Shown in pieces: positions 37,645 to 47,031 of a stretch of DNA of 64,000 bases (position 1 is its first letter; the number at the start of each line of letters is the position of its first letter). The DNA comes from Allorhizobium ampelinum S4 (GTDB lineage: Bacteria; Pseudomonadota; Alphaproteobacteria; Rhizobiales; Rhizobiaceae): NCBI RefSeq assembly GCF_000016285.1, contig NC_011988.1, forward strand, positions 1,171,501-1,235,500. The letters run 5' to 3'. The notes under the pieces are model-generated. The model made no database searches. It was not told where the DNA came from and saw nothing but the letters and a program-made list of their open reading frames with translations. Both the position numbers and the translations under genes were made by a program.

Positions 37645-38397
37645 TCACATGTCGTGGGTGTCTTCTGCGGCGCTCTTGCGTTTCAGCAGGAACCACAGAA
37701 ATGCCAGGCTCATGGCGGCCATGGCAAACCAGGTTATTGCATATTGGAGATGGCTGTTGGGAAAACGGATCTGGGTTAAACCGCCGACCGGGTAGCCGCC
37801 CGGCACATCGCTCTTGTCGGCATCCATAAAGAAGGGCGCTACTTGCGTCAGATTGCGTTTGGCGGCAATGGCAGAAACGTCGCGTGAATACCAGCGATCG
37901 GCATTCGCATCGTTGGAGCGAAGCAAGGTTCCATTCGGTTCACTGATGCGCAAAAGGCCGCTTACTGTCACGTTTGCAGGGATCTGGCCTTGCGCGCGGC
38001 GTGACGGGTCTTTGCGATCAATCGGCACAAAGCCCCTGTTGATTAACAGGGTTCCATCTCTTTCGGTCTTGAGAGGGGTCATGACCCAATAGCCGGCGCC
38101 CAATTCCGTGGCGGCGTAGACCAGGGTTTCCTTGTCGTGCTCGTAAATGCCAGAGGCCTTGATATGGCGGTATTCATCGGCGTCGCGATTGACGGCAGGC
38201 CATTGAGATGGGGATGGTGCATCCACTGGCTCGGCATGAACACGCGCATCGACGCGAGCGATCAATGCCTGTTTCCAACCCAGGCGTTCGATTTGCCAGA
38301 TGCCGAGTGCGATGAATAAGGCCGTTGCCAGCAGGAGAAAGCTGGATAGTGCAACCTTCTTCATGGGAAAACGCCTGATGGCCTGCTGGTCTGACAT
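37645..38397 (-). CDS. SURF1 family oxidase assembly protein
   Basis: The 250-residue protein has SURF1 features: an N-terminal helix with LGIWQIERLGWKQALIARV, then HIKASGIYEHDKETLVYA, LLINRGFVP, and a C-terminal helix (HLQYAITWFAMAAMSLAFLW). It spans the inner membrane twice and helps haem insertion into haem-copper oxidases. It is the last gene of the cyo operon, so it probably serves the bo-type quinol oxidase. AGGACGG precedes the ATG at 38397; an internal ATG at 38364 is possible. Confidence 0.9.
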   Translation of the reverse strand: MSDQQAIRRFPMKKVALSSFLLLATALFIALGIWQIERLGWKQALIARVDARVHAEPVDAPSPSQWPAVNRDADEYRHIKASGIYEHDKETLVYAATELGAGYWVMTPLKTERDGTLLINRGFVPIDRKDPSRRAQGQIPANVTVSGLLRISEPNGTLLRSNDANADRWYSRDVSAIAAKRNLTQVAPFFMDADKSDVPGGYPVGGLTQIRFPNSHLQYAITWFAMAAMSLAFLWFLLKRKSAAEDTHDM

Positions 38398-38461
38398 TTA
38401 TCAACCGTCCTGAAACGGATCGGGCGACATGCATATGCCGCCCGATCGGATATCGGCGTCC

Positions 38462-38860
38462 TTACGGAACGTTACGCATCATTTCGGGGCTCATCGGCAT
38501 CATATTGGTGTTCAAGTGATGCATGACCCAGAGAGAGCCGGAGAGTGCGATAACGACAACGATGATGGTGAAGATCAACGCCATCATGTTCCAGCCGCCT
38601 TCCGACTTGGTATTCATATGCAGGAAGTAGATCATGTGAACCACGACCTGGATGGCACCAAGGCCCATAACGATGCCAGCCAGCAAGGCCTTGTTGGTCA
38701 GGCTGCCGCTCATCACCAGATAGAACGGTATCGACGTCAGGGTGACCGACAAAATAAAGCCGATCATATAGGTCTTCATCGAGCCGTGGCTGGCCTCGTG
38801 GCCGCCATGATGATGCTCATGGCCGTGGCCATGCGAATGTGCGTGCGAATTGTCGTTCAT
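38462..38860 (-). CDS. cyoD: Cytochrome bo ubiquinol oxidase subunit IV
   Basis: The 132-residue protein has three membrane helices (YMIGFILSVTLTSIPFYLVM; LLAGIVMGLGAIQVVVHMIY; MALIFTIIVVVIALSGSLWV), the pattern of CyoD. The N-terminus is exceptionally His-rich (about ten His within 25 residues) before the first helix. It stabilises the oxidase. The ATG at 38860 overlaps the CyoC stop. E. coli CyoD lacks such a His tail. Confidence 0.92.
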   Translation of the reverse strand: MNDNSHAHSHGHGHEHHHGGHEASHGSMKTYMIGFILSVTLTSIPFYLVMSGSLTNKALLAGIVMGLGAIQVVVHMIYFLHMNTKSEGGWNMMALIFTIIVVVIALSGSLWVMHHLNTNMMPMSPEMMRNVP

Positions 38861-39474
38861 CCGATCACTCCCAGTAGGTAGACGTAGGAGAATACGCCAA
38901 TCCAGATAACGTCGAGGAAGTGCCAGAACATCGAGAGGCACATCAGGCGACGGCGGTTTGCTTCGATCAGTCCGTGCTTGCCGACCTGGGCCATCAGCGT
39001 CACCAGCCAGATGATGCCGAAGGTAACGTGCAAACCGTGGGTGCCGACCAGCGTAAAGAAGGCTGACAGGAAGGCGCTGCGATTTGGCCCTGCTCCTTCA
39101 TGGATCAGGTGAACGAACTCATACAGCTCGAGCGCCAGGAAGATCGCGCCAAATACACCGGTTACGCCCAGCCAGATCAGCGTAGCGGCCTTGTTGTTCT
39201 TCTCCATCGACAGCATGGCAAAGCCATAGGTGATCGAGGAAAACAGCAGCATTGCCGTGTTGATCGCGACCAGTTTCAGGTCGAACAGGTCGGCCGGAGC
39301 CGGGCCAGCCGCATAATTGCGGCCGAGTACGGCATAGGTGGCGAACAGCATTGCGAAGATCAGGCAGTCGCTCATCAGATAGAGCCAGAACCCAAGGTTC
39401 GTGCTGCTTTCCGGATGATGCTCTTCGGTGAGGTAGAATTCCGGCTTTGCGGTTTTTAAAGTTCTGGGATCCAT
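38857..39474 (-). CDS. cyoC: Cytochrome bo ubiquinol oxidase subunit III
   Basis: The 205-residue protein has five membrane helices (LGFWLYLMSDCLIFAMLFAT; MLLFSSITYGFAMLSMEKNN; LIWLGVTGVFGAIFLALELY; THGLHVTFGIIWLVTLMAQV; SMFWHFLDVIWIGVFSYVYL), as in subunit III of haem-copper oxidases. It begins four bases downstream of the CyoB stop and overlaps CyoD. Confidence 0.95.
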   Translation of the reverse strand: MDPRTLKTAKPEFYLTEEHHPESSTNLGFWLYLMSDCLIFAMLFATYAVLGRNYAAGPAPADLFDLKLVAINTAMLLFSSITYGFAMLSMEKNNKAATLIWLGVTGVFGAIFLALELYEFVHLIHEGAGPNRSAFLSAFFTLVGTHGLHVTFGIIWLVTLMAQVGKHGLIEANRRRLMCLSMFWHFLDVIWIGVFSYVYLLGVIG

Positions 39475-39478
39475 CTGA

Positions 39479-41482
39479 TCACCCCTTCCTTGCCAGAAGC
39501 GCGGTCCGCGTTGCCTCGGTATTCACCACCTCTTCGGCGGAGATATAGAAGTCGCGGTTGTAGTTGAACGTGTGGGAGATCGACACTGCGACGATCGCCA
39601 CGAAAGACACGATGGCCAACCACCACATGTACCAGATCAGGCCGAATGCCATGGCAACGCTGAGGCCCGCAAGGATAACACCCGTGCCGGTATTCTTCGG
39701 CATGTGGATCGGCTTGAAGCCCAGCAGAGGACGGCTATAGCCACGCTTCTTCATGTCATCCCAGGCATCGGTGTCATGGACAACAGGCGTGAAGGCGAAG
39801 TTATAGGCTGGAGGTGGCGAAGAAATAGACCATTCCAGAGTCCGGCCATTCCAAGGGTCGCCTGTCAGGTCGGCCAGTTCGTGACGCTTGAAATAGCTGA
39901 CCACAAGCTGGATGACGAAGGAAGCGATACCAAGGGCAATCAGGCAGGCGCCAAATGCGGCGATGATGAACCAGATTTGCAGCGACGGATCGTCGAACTG
40001 GCTCATGCGGCGGGTGACACCCATCAGGCCGAGTACATAAAGCGGCATGAAGGCGAAGTAGAAGCCGACCAGCCAGAACCAGAAGGACATCTTGCCCCAG
40101 AACGGATCGAGCTTGTAGCCGAACGCTTTCGGGAACCAGAAGGTGACACCGGCCATCAGTCCGAATACCACGCCGCCGATGATGACGTTATGGAAGTGGG
40201 CGATCAGGAACAGCGAGTTGTGCAGGACGAAGTCGGCTGGGGGTACGGCGAGAAGAACGCCTGTCATGCCGCCGATGACGAAGGTCACCATGAAGCCCAT
40301 GGTCCACAGCATCGGCACTTCGAACCGGATGCGGCCACGATACATCGTGAACAGCCAGTTGAAGATCTTCGCGCCCGTCGGGATCGAGATGATCATTGTG
40401 GTGATGCCGAAGAACGAATTAACGCTGGCGCCTGAACCCATGGTGAAGAAGTGATGCAGCCACACCAGATAGGACAGGACCGTAATACAGACTGTGGCAT
40501 AAACCATCGATGTGTAGCCGAACAGGCGCTTGCCGGAGAAGGTCGAAACCACTTCCGAGAAAATGCCGAAGGCGGGCAGAACCAGGATATAGACTTCCGG
40601 GTGACCCCAGATCCAGATCAGGTTCACATACATCATCGGGTTGCCGCCGAGATCGTTGGTGAAGAAATTGGTGCCCACATAACGGTCAAGCGTCAGCAGG
40701 GCCAAAGTCGCGGTCAGGATCGGGAAGCTCGCAACGATCAGCACGTTGGTGCAGAGCGAGGTCCAGGTGAAGATTGGCATTTTCATCATCGTCATGCCCG
40801 GAGCGCGCATTTTAACGATGGTGGCGATCAGGTTGATGCCTGATAATGTCGTTCCGACACCGGCCACCTGAAGTCCCCAAATGTAATAGTCAACGCCGAC
40901 GCCGGGGCTGTAATCGCCACCCGAAAGTGGTGGATATGCAAGCCAGCCGGTACGGGCGAACTCACCGACGAACAGCGAAATCATTACGATCACCGCGCCA
41001 GCAACCGTCATCCAGAAGGAGAAGTTGTTGAGGAACGGGAAGGATACGTCGCGCGCGCCGATTTGCAAGGGAACGACGAGGTTCATCAACCCGGTTACAA
41101 ACGGCATGGCCATGAAGAAGATCATGATCACGCCATGCGCGGTGAAGACCTGGTCATAGTGATGCGGCGGCAGGAAGCCTTCATTGCCATTGAAGGCCAT
41201 GGCCTGCTGGCCACGCATCATCAAGGCATCGGCAAAGCCACGCAACAGCATGATCAGCGCCAGAATGACATACATCACGCCGATCTTCTTGTGGTCGACG
41301 CTGGTGAACCATTCATTCCAGAGATAGCCCCAGAGGCGGAAATAGGTAACGGCGCCGAGCACGGCAATGCCACCGATCGCGACAGCCAGAAAGGTCAGCA
41401 CGAGAATGGGTTCGTGATACGGGATCGCATCTAGGGTCAACCGGCCGAAGATGAACTTCATAAGGTCAGGGTTTGAGAACAT
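39479..41482 (-). CDS. cyoB: Cytochrome bo ubiquinol oxidase subunit I
   Basis: This 667-residue catalytic subunit carries the haem and CuB ligands of haem-copper oxidases: [14 protein letters not shown] (low-spin haem His), [17 protein letters not shown] (CuB His and cross-linked Tyr), LHHFFTMG (two CuB His), and LIAHFHNVI (high- and low-spin haem His). It oxidises ubiquinol, reduces oxygen to water and pumps protons. It is the largest gene of the leftward operon. Confidence 0.97.
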   Translation of the reverse strand: MFSNPDLMKFIFGRLTLDAIPYHEPILVLTFLAVAIGGIAVLGAVTYFRLWGYLWNEWFTSVDHKKIGVMYVILALIMLLRGFADALMMRGQQAMAFNGNEGFLPPHHYDQVFTAHGVIMIFFMAMPFVTGLMNLVVPLQIGARDVSFPFLNNFSFWMTVAGAVIVMISLFVGEFARTGWLAYPPLSGGDYSPGVGVDYYIWGLQVAGVGTTLSGINLIATIVKMRAPGMTMMKMPIFTWTSLCTNVLIVASFPILTATLALLTLDRYVGTNFFTNDLGGNPMMYVNLIWIWGHPEVYILVLPAFGIFSEVVSTFSGKRLFGYTSMVYATVCITVLSYLVWLHHFFTMGSGASVNSFFGITTMIISIPTGAKIFNWLFTMYRGRIRFEVPMLWTMGFMVTFVIGGMTGVLLAVPPADFVLHNSLFLIAHFHNVIIGGVVFGLMAGVTFWFPKAFGYKLDPFWGKMSFWFWLVGFYFAFMPLYVLGLMGVTRRMSQFDDPSLQIWFIIAAFGACLIALGIASFVIQLVVSYFKRHELADLTGDPWNGRTLEWSISSPPPAYNFAFTPVVHDTDAWDDMKKRGYSRPLLGFKPIHMPKNTGTGVILAGLSVAMAFGLIWYMWWLAIVSFVAIVAVSISHTFNYNRDFYISAEEVVNTEATRTALLARKG

Positions 41483-41522
41483 GGGAGGCCCCGTTTAAGT
41501 TGAATATCGCGAGATGACCGGC

Positions 41523-42701
41523 TCAGTTTTTGGGCTGAGCTGGTGCGGTCGCGCCGTTATCTGTGTCAGGCATGTCCATTCCAGGCATGGAATGATCGGC
41601 CATGGAGTGATGCATCGCGTGGTTGCCTGCGTCGGTTGTAGAGGCGACGGGCATGCTGTCGGTAGCAGGAGTGGCCTGCGAATGATCCTGTGGCGCATTC
41701 GCGTCGGCTCCATGGCCTGGAGTGACGCTCAGATCGACACCACGATTGTCGTATTGCAGTTTCTCGCGGTTCTCGGCGCTTTCCTTGCCAGCTCCGCCCA
41801 TCATGTCGATATGCATCATGTTGCTCATGCACATCTTGGCAGGATCGACACACATATTGATGATGGCGTTGAAAAGGTCCTTGTCGGCAGATGCAAAGTA
41901 GCGCACCGGATCTTTTTCGCTAGGCTTTTCAAGCTTGATATAGGCGTCGCGGTTGAGTGCGGTACCCTTCGCCTTGACCTGCGCTACCCAGTCCGCAAAG
42001 CCCTGATCGCTCAGGCCGTGGAACTTGAAGCGCATGTTGGAAAAACCGGCACCGGAATAGTTGGCCGAGAAGCCGTCATAAACGCCTTCCTTGTTGATCA
42101 CGCCGTGCAGCTTGGTCTGCATGCCGGGCATAGCGTAGATCTGACCAGCAAGCGCTGGGATATAGAAGGAGTTCATCACCGACTGAGCGGTAATTTTGAA
42201 ATTGATCGGAACATCAACCGGTGCTGCCAGTTCGTTGACCGTTGCAATCCCGAGATCTGGATAGATGAACATCCACTTCCAGTCGAGAGCGACGACTTCA
42301 ACCGTCAGCGGCTTCACGTCGGCGGGAATGGTCCGTTCTGCATCAATCCGCTCCAGCGGGCGGTAAGGATCGAGCTTATGCGTGGAGATCCAGGTTACCG
42401 TTCCCAGAACCAGAATGATGGCGACCGGCGCCGACCAGATCAGGATTTCGATCTTTGTGGAGTGGTTCCAATCCGGCAGGTAGACCGCCGATGTGTTGGA
42501 AGAGCGATATTTCCACGCAAAGAAAAATGTCAGCAGGATCACAGGGACGATAATGATCAGCATCAACACGGTGGCGAAGACCACCAGGTCGCGTTGCTGC
42601 GCTGCAATGTCGCCAGCGGGGGACATCACCACCATGTTACAGCCCGAAAGCAGCAGCATGGGCAAAAGCAGGAGGGAGGATAGGATCGGGAATTTTTTCA
42701 T
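41523..42701 (-). CDS. cyoA: Cytochrome bo ubiquinol oxidase subunit II
   Basis: The 392-residue protein starts with a lipoprotein signal (SLLLLPMLLLSGC) and two membrane helices, then a cupredoxin domain without CuA ligands (VEVVALDWKWMFIYPDLGIA; TAQSVMNSFYIPALAGQIYA), as expected for a quinol oxidase. The last ~60 residues are rich in His, Met and Asp (HAMHHSMADHSMPGMDMPD), unlike E. coli CyoA, and may bind copper. The ATG at 42701 gives the correct signal peptide. It is the first gene of the operon. Confidence 0.95.
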   Translation of the reverse strand: MKKFPILSSLLLLPMLLLSGCNMVVMSPAGDIAAQQRDLVVFATVLMLIIIVPVILLTFFFAWKYRSSNTSAVYLPDWNHSTKIEILIWSAPVAIILVLGTVTWISTHKLDPYRPLERIDAERTIPADVKPLTVEVVALDWKWMFIYPDLGIATVNELAAPVDVPINFKITAQSVMNSFYIPALAGQIYAMPGMQTKLHGVINKEGVYDGFSANYSGAGFSNMRFKFHGLSDQGFADWVAQVKAKGTALNRDAYIKLEKPSEKDPVRYFASADKDLFNAIINMCVDPAKMCMSNMMHIDMMGGAGKESAENREKLQYDNRGVDLSVTPGHGADANAPQDHSQATPATDSMPVASTTDAGNHAMHHSMADHSMPGMDMPDTDNGATAPAQPKN

Positions 42702-43084
42702 TACTTTGACTCTCATCAAGCGCATAAGCGCGAATTAATCCTTTTCCGGTGAGATTAAATGCGCGTTTTGTCGCAGGGAGTGTCGCTAATATAGGAAATA
42801 TATCCTCCTATGGTTGTTGTGTTGGATCATTATGTTGAGAGTTTGCTTTTCAAAAACCCTTGCGAATCAGTAGGTTCTAGCCAAGTTCTCTTCGCAGTTG
42901 CGAGATGAAAAATACCAGTTTTTGTCGTGGTGAGCGGACCGAAATGGCAATAATCAAATTGTCGCACCCTTGAAAAATTGGCTGGCCATCGCGAATGGGC
43001 TAACGGTTTCACCGGGAATCGCAAAAACAGAAAAAATTATTCGCACCCGGGAATAAGAAAGGGTCCTCGTGCGTATATAGGGGT
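42702..43084. other. Divergent intergenic region between cyoA and the ECF sigma gene
   Basis: These 383 bases hold the promoters of the leftward cyo operon and the rightward sigma gene. No gene is convincing. For the sigma gene a GGAATAA (43050-43056) and a CGTATA (43072-43077), 15 bases apart, resemble an ECF-type promoter, which would fit autoregulation. The predicted start is only a few bases before the ATG at 43085. Confidence 0.4.
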
Positions 43085-43684
43085 ATGAACAGCAAATCCG
43101 GCCCCTTTGACGTGATTGGACAATTGGCAGCGCTGAGGCGTTATGCCCTGTCGCTTGTGCGCAATGCCGATGATGCCGAGGATCTCGTCAACGACGCGCT
43201 GGTCAGGGCCTATGAGCACCAGAACAGTTTCCGGCGTGGCGGCAATATTCGTCACTGGTTGTTTTCGATCCTGCATAATACCCACGTGGATAGCTTGCGA
43301 CGCAGGCGATCTGCGGCAAGACGTGATGCGCAGGCAGCCGATCTTGTCGATCCGGTTGTCGGTGCAGAGCAGGAGCATGTGGTGCGGCTTGCCCAGGTGC
43401 GCCGCGCATTTCTGGACTTGCCGGAAGAGCAGCGGCAAGTCCTGCATCTGGTGGCGATCGAAGAGCTTTCTTATCAGGAGGCTGCGGAGGTTCTGGATAT
43501 TCCCATGGGCACGCTGATGTCACGGCTGTCGCGGGCTCGGGCGCGGCTGCGCGATCTTGAAATGACCGATGCTGGGCGCCGGGCACTACCGCCACCGATT
43601 GAGAAACCAGCCCATAGAGGGCAGGGCGGCTCAAAACCGGCTGGCCTTCGCATCGTTGGAGGTTCCGATGACACACCATCCTGA
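43085..43684 (+). CDS. ECF-family RNA polymerase sigma factor (199 aa)
   Basis: Sigma region 2 is readable (YALSLVRNADDAEDLVNDAL, VRAYEHQNSFRRGGNIRHWL, FSILHN) and region 4 also (LDLPEEQRQVLHLVAIEELS, YQEAAEVLDIPMGTLMSRLS, RARARL). The ~35-residue tail is Pro/Gly-rich. It overlaps a downstream gene for a membrane protein that is probably its anti-sigma factor. ECF sigmas direct RNA polymerase to stress-response promoters. The inducing signal is unknown. Confidence 0.9.
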   Translation: MNSKSGPFDVIGQLAALRRYALSLVRNADDAEDLVNDALVRAYEHQNSFRRGGNIRHWLFSILHNTHVDSLRRRRSAARRDAQAADLVDPVVGAEQEHVVRLAQVRRAFLDLPEEQRQVLHLVAIEELSYQEAAEVLDIPMGTLMSRLSRARARLRDLEMTDAGRRALPPPIEKPAHRGQGGSKPAGLRIVGGSDDTPS

Positions 43685-44492
43685 TCCGATTTTGGATTTT
43701 GATCTACAGGCCTATATCGACGATCAACTGAACGTTCAGCGGCGGATTGAGGTCGAGGCCTATCTTTCCAGGCATCCCGATGCGGCGGCGCGGATGATGG
43801 CCGACCTGCGTGTGCGGGACGAGTTGCGCCTGGGGCTGGCCCATGACCGAATGGCGCTTGATTTGGGCGCGGCGCGGCCCGCGACCCGGGATGCGGCTCG
43901 CCGGCTGGAGCAGGCTTTGATGCATGCAGGCCGTATGACAGTGCTACGCCGCGCAGCTGCCATAGCAATTTTCATCGGCGTAGGTTGGGTCGCACATTCC
44001 GTGATCAATCCATTCGCGGCGACGCAGGTCATAGCCTCCGTTCCGACGCCAGCCTTTGTGCGGGAAGCACTGCAAGCCCATGAAACGACCTTGCTGCGCG
44101 AAAGTCTTCATCCTCAGCAGATCGCCCAAGATCAAGTCGGTCAGGGCCAATCCGGGGCGCCGATGTTTGACCGCAAGGAAATTCGCTCTGCCACTGGCAT
44201 CGTCATGCCGGATCTGCCCAGCAATTGGACGATTGCCGATAGCCAGATTTTCCCTTCGGCTTACGGACCGAGTGTTGAAATCGCCGTCAAGCCGAAGCGG
44301 GGCTCGGAGGTGACGTTGTTTGCCGCCCGCACCGGCTCCTTCGCTGTCCAGAATGTCACGCTCGCTCAGACGGATGGTGCAAAGGCTGCTTATTGGCAGA
44401 TCGGCGAGGTCGCTTACGCGCTGGTGTCGAAGGACCGCTCGGGCGACGAATTGACAGATGTGGCGGGCCAGCTTGCCAGGACGCTTTACTGA
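43668..44492 (+). CDS. Putative anti-sigma factor (274 aa)
   Basis: The N-terminus (LDFDLQAYIDDQLNVQRRIE, then VEAYLSRHPDAAARMMADLR) matches the helical anti-sigma domain of RsiW/ChrR-like transmembrane regulators, though the zinc-binding HxxxCxxC is absent. One membrane helix (AAAIAIFIGVGWVAHSVI, about 98-115) leads to a periplasmic domain. GGAGGTTCCG precedes the ATG at 43668, which overlaps the sigma gene by 17 bases. Release of the sigma factor on a periplasmic signal is the expected mechanism. Confidence 0.75.
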   Translation: MTHHPDPILDFDLQAYIDDQLNVQRRIEVEAYLSRHPDAAARMMADLRVRDELRLGLAHDRMALDLGAARPATRDAARRLEQALMHAGRMTVLRRAAAIAIFIGVGWVAHSVINPFAATQVIASVPTPAFVREALQAHETTLLRESLHPQQIAQDQVGQGQSGAPMFDRKEIRSATGIVMPDLPSNWTIADSQIFPSAYGPSVEIAVKPKRGSEVTLFAARTGSFAVQNVTLAQTDGAKAAYWQIGEVAYALVSKDRSGDELTDVAGQLARTLY

Positions 44493-44587
44493 AACCGGGT
44501 TGGCGCGGCGTTAAAAAGCGGCGGGCCTGCAATGACTTACGGCGTGACATCGATTGTCAGCCTGAACATCAAGAGGAGACCTCAATC

Positions 44588-45304
44588 ATGGAACCTGTGA
44601 ATAAACATTATCCCTTCGGCGCGCAGGCGCAGGCGGGGGCCTTGTTCGACCAGGGCCTGCGTCAGCATATGCTACGCGTCTACAACTATATGGGCCTTGG
44701 CCTGGTTATCACCGGCCTTGTGGCGTTTATCGTCGGTTCGACGCCAGCGCTTTACGTGCCGATTTTCCAATCGCCGCTGAAATGGGTGGTGATGCTGGCG
44801 CCGCTCGCCTTCGTATTTTTCTTCTCCTTCCGCATCCAGACCATGTCGGCCAGTGCCGCGCAGATGGCGTTCTGGGCGTTTTGTGCGGTCATGGGCCTGT
44901 CGATGGCGTCGGTCTTCCTGGTCTTTACCGGCACCAGCATCGCCCGGACATTCTTCATCGCCGCAACCATGTTCGGCTCCATGAGCCTCTACGGCTATAC
45001 CACGAAGCGTGACCTGTCGAAATTCGGCTCCTTCCTGATGATGGGCCTGATCGGCGTGGTCATCGCCTCCATCGTCAACATTTTCTTAGGCTCCAGCGCG
45101 CTGCAATTTGCGATCTCGGTGATCGGTATCCTGGTTTTCGTCGGCCTGACGGCTTGGGACACCCAGAATATCAAGGAGCAATATGCCGAAAATATCGATC
45201 AGGAATCGCGCCAGAAACTGGCGGTATTCGGCGCGCTGTCGCTTTACCTGAATTTCGTCAACATCTTCCAGCTTCTGCTGAATTTCACCGGTGAACGTGA
45301 ATAG
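44588..45304 (+). CDS. Bax inhibitor-1 family membrane protein
   Basis: The 238-residue protein has seven hydrophobic segments and the BI-1 signatures (VYNYMGLGLVITGLVAFIVG; SMSLYGYTTKRDLSKFGSFL; VFVGLTAWDTQNIKEQYAEN). The C-terminal Asp region is conserved in the calcium-leak channel family (YetJ in Bacillus). AGGAGAC precedes the ATG at 44588. Its function in the bacterium is not settled. It follows the sigma/anti-sigma pair but may be an independent unit. Confidence 0.88.
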   Translation: MEPVNKHYPFGAQAQAGALFDQGLRQHMLRVYNYMGLGLVITGLVAFIVGSTPALYVPIFQSPLKWVVMLAPLAFVFFFSFRIQTMSASAAQMAFWAFCAVMGLSMASVFLVFTGTSIARTFFIAATMFGSMSLYGYTTKRDLSKFGSFLMMGLIGVVIASIVNIFLGSSALQFAISVIGILVFVGLTAWDTQNIKEQYAENIDQESRQKLAVFGALSLYLNFVNIFQLLLNFTGERE

Positions 45305-45348
45305 TCTTTGAGCGCGAATAGTCTTGGCTGAAATGCAATAGAGACAAT

Positions 45349-45380
45349 AAAGCCGCCGGTCCTGAGGGATCGGCGGCTTT
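45349..45380. terminator. Bidirectional terminator between converging genes
   Basis: AAAGCCGCCGGTCC and GGATCGGCGGCTTT form a 14-base stem with one G-T pair and a four-base loop. T and A runs flank it, so it can serve both the BI-1 gene and the leftward pseudoazurin gene. Confidence 0.75.
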
Positions 45381-45417
45381 ATGTTGATAGTGGCCCTTCG
45401 GCCTATGCGGTTGGGAT

Positions 45418-45867
45418 TCAGTGCAGGGTATCCAGTTCAGCCAGCAATTTGTCCTTGGCTTTTTTGGGCAAGGTCGAGGCTGCAAAGGCGGCAGCGTTGG
45501 CGGGCGGAACGTCGCCGACTACCACAACAGCCACCATGCCCATGCCAACATGCGGTGCGCATTTGATGCCGTACGCACCGGGTTGCGTGAATGTCACCTT
45601 CACAGTTTCATTGATCTTGCCTTTGAAGACCTCCGCACCCTCAGGCACCAGGCCGGTAATGGCTTCGGCACTGTGGGACTTGTCGGTTGGAATGAAGGTT
45701 ACGGTGTCGCCAGGAGCGATTTTCAGCGCGGCGGGCTCGAATACCATGGCTGTGCCATCGGCGCCCTTGTTCAGCATATGGATTTCGTAATCGGCGGCGA
45801 AGGCGGATGCCGTTGAGATCGCGCCGATGATGGTCAGGGCGGCGAGGCGCTTCAAGGCGATATGCAT
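45418..45867 (-). CDS. Pseudoazurin (type 1 copper protein)
   Basis: The 149-residue precursor has a signal peptide ([20 protein letters not shown]) and the cupredoxin copper ligands: His65 ([10 protein letters not shown]), Cys103, His106 and Met109 or 111 ([10 protein letters not shown]). Pseudoazurin carries electrons in the periplasm, commonly to copper nitrite reductase. Its start faces an FNR/NnrR-like box 64 bases upstream and an NnrU-like gene, which suggests control by oxygen or nitric oxide. Confidence 0.92.
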   Translation of the reverse strand: MHIALKRLAALTIIGAISTASAFAADYEIHMLNKGADGTAMVFEPAALKIAPGDTVTFIPTDKSHSAEAITGLVPEGAEVFKGKINETVKVTFTQPGAYGIKCAPHVGMGMVAVVVVGDVPPANAAAFAASTLPKKAKDKLLAELDTLH

Positions 45868-45930
45868 GGTGTTTCACTCTCTTTTGTGTCTCTTCGCTCA
45901 CGCTTTTAAATCACCGGATGCGGCATCACT

Positions 45931-45944
45931 TTGATCTTGCGCAA
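45931..45944. promoter_or_regulatory. FNR/NnrR-type box
   Basis: TTGATCTTGCGCAA has the TTG-N8-CAA spacing of CRP/FNR family sites, with a TTGAT left half. It lies about 64 bases before the pseudoazurin start, as expected for activation. It could also affect the NnrU-like gene 220 bases on the other side. Confidence 0.5.
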
Positions 45945-46164
45945 ATCGCGCATTTGTGACCCTCAAAAGGTGGGGGCTTGGCTTGAGTTTATCCGGGAAA
46001 GGTGGAATGCGGTTTCCTTGAAAAGAGACGTGCTATCAAGAAGCCTGGGGGTGCAAGGTCCAGACTGGACCTCGCAGTTTCCCTGCGGTGATGGTGCAGC
46101 GCCTCGGCCGTAGGAGTATGTGGTTTGCTGTCTCTCATTGATGTGTGTGTTACGGGATGGTTCC

Positions 46165-46854
46165 GTGGCTAACCTGGTCCTTGCTTTGATTTTCTTTGTG
46201 TTGACGCATTCCGTCCCGGCAATACCCAGCATCAAAGGTCGGCTTGTCTCCCGTCTGGGCCGGACGACCTATATGGTTCTTTATTCCATCCTTTCGCTGG
46301 CAGGCGTGCTGTGGATTTTCTACGCCTTCATGGAAGCCGATGATGTGGCACTTTGGATGGACAGGGCCTGGCAGGCATGGTTGACGCTGGTGCTCGTACC
46401 GATCGGTCTTTATCTGGTGGTGTGCGGATTGATCAGTCCCAACCCATATTCGGTGACCTTCAGATCAGGGCGAAAGCCTGGAGCCATCGTTTCGATAACC
46501 CGTCATCCGGTTTTGTGGGGTTTTTTTCTCTGGGCTTTCGGTCATATTTTTCCAAATGGTGAAATGCGTGGCGTTATTCTATTCGGCGGATTTTCGCTTT
46601 TCTCGCTGGTGGGAATGGCGATACTGGACCGCCGAAACCGGAGAACTAATGACGTAGCCGGCCCTGAATTGGGTGCCGCAACGTCAGTTTTGCCTTTCGC
46701 CGCCATTCTGTCTGGCCGTGCCAGATTGCGTTTGGACCGCGACATGGCGATCGCGCTTGTCCTGACCACAGCCGGCACCTTCGCTTTGCTGTTTGCCTTC
46801 CATGAAGTCTTGTTCGGTGTCGATCCCTTGCTGCTCGCGCTTTACGGGGTTTAA
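46165..46854 (+). CDS. NnrU-like membrane protein (229 aa)
   Basis: The product has five or more hydrophobic segments (NLVLALIFFVLTHSVPAIPS; MVLYSILSLAGVLWIFYAFM; LTLVLVPIGLYLVVCGLI) and the NnrU signatures NPYSVTFRSGRKPGAIVSIT, RHPVLWGFFLWAFGHIFPNG. NnrU is linked to nitrite and nitric oxide reduction in alpha-proteobacteria, although its biochemical role is unclear. I use the GTG at 46165 after GGGATGG; an ATG at 46120 would add an unlikely cysteine-rich leader. Confidence 0.8.
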   Translation: MANLVLALIFFVLTHSVPAIPSIKGRLVSRLGRTTYMVLYSILSLAGVLWIFYAFMEADDVALWMDRAWQAWLTLVLVPIGLYLVVCGLISPNPYSVTFRSGRKPGAIVSITRHPVLWGFFLWAFGHIFPNGEMRGVILFGGFSLFSLVGMAILDRRNRRTNDVAGPELGAATSVLPFAAILSGRARLRLDRDMAIALVLTTAGTFALLFAFHEVLFGVDPLLLALYGV

Positions 46855-47031
46855 ACAAGATGATTGCTCTATTTTGATACACCTGTTTTGAAAACAACCA
46901 TGGTGGGTCGTTCGGGGCCTGCGAAATTGAAAAAATATTACCATTACGGGAAAGATCGTTTGGTTCTCGGCGACTAAAGTCCTATCATTCCAAAAGGGGT
47001 AAGGTGTTGACTGCAACTGAAAGAGGTTCGC

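Noticed and set aside
39572..40435. 287-codon plus-strand frame antisense to cyoB
   Set aside because: His/Asp/Gln-rich mirror of membrane-protein codons; cyoB is beyond doubt.
41514..42683. 389-codon plus-strand frame antisense to cyoA
   Set aside because: Same reason: composition is a codon shadow of cyoA and no domain is present.
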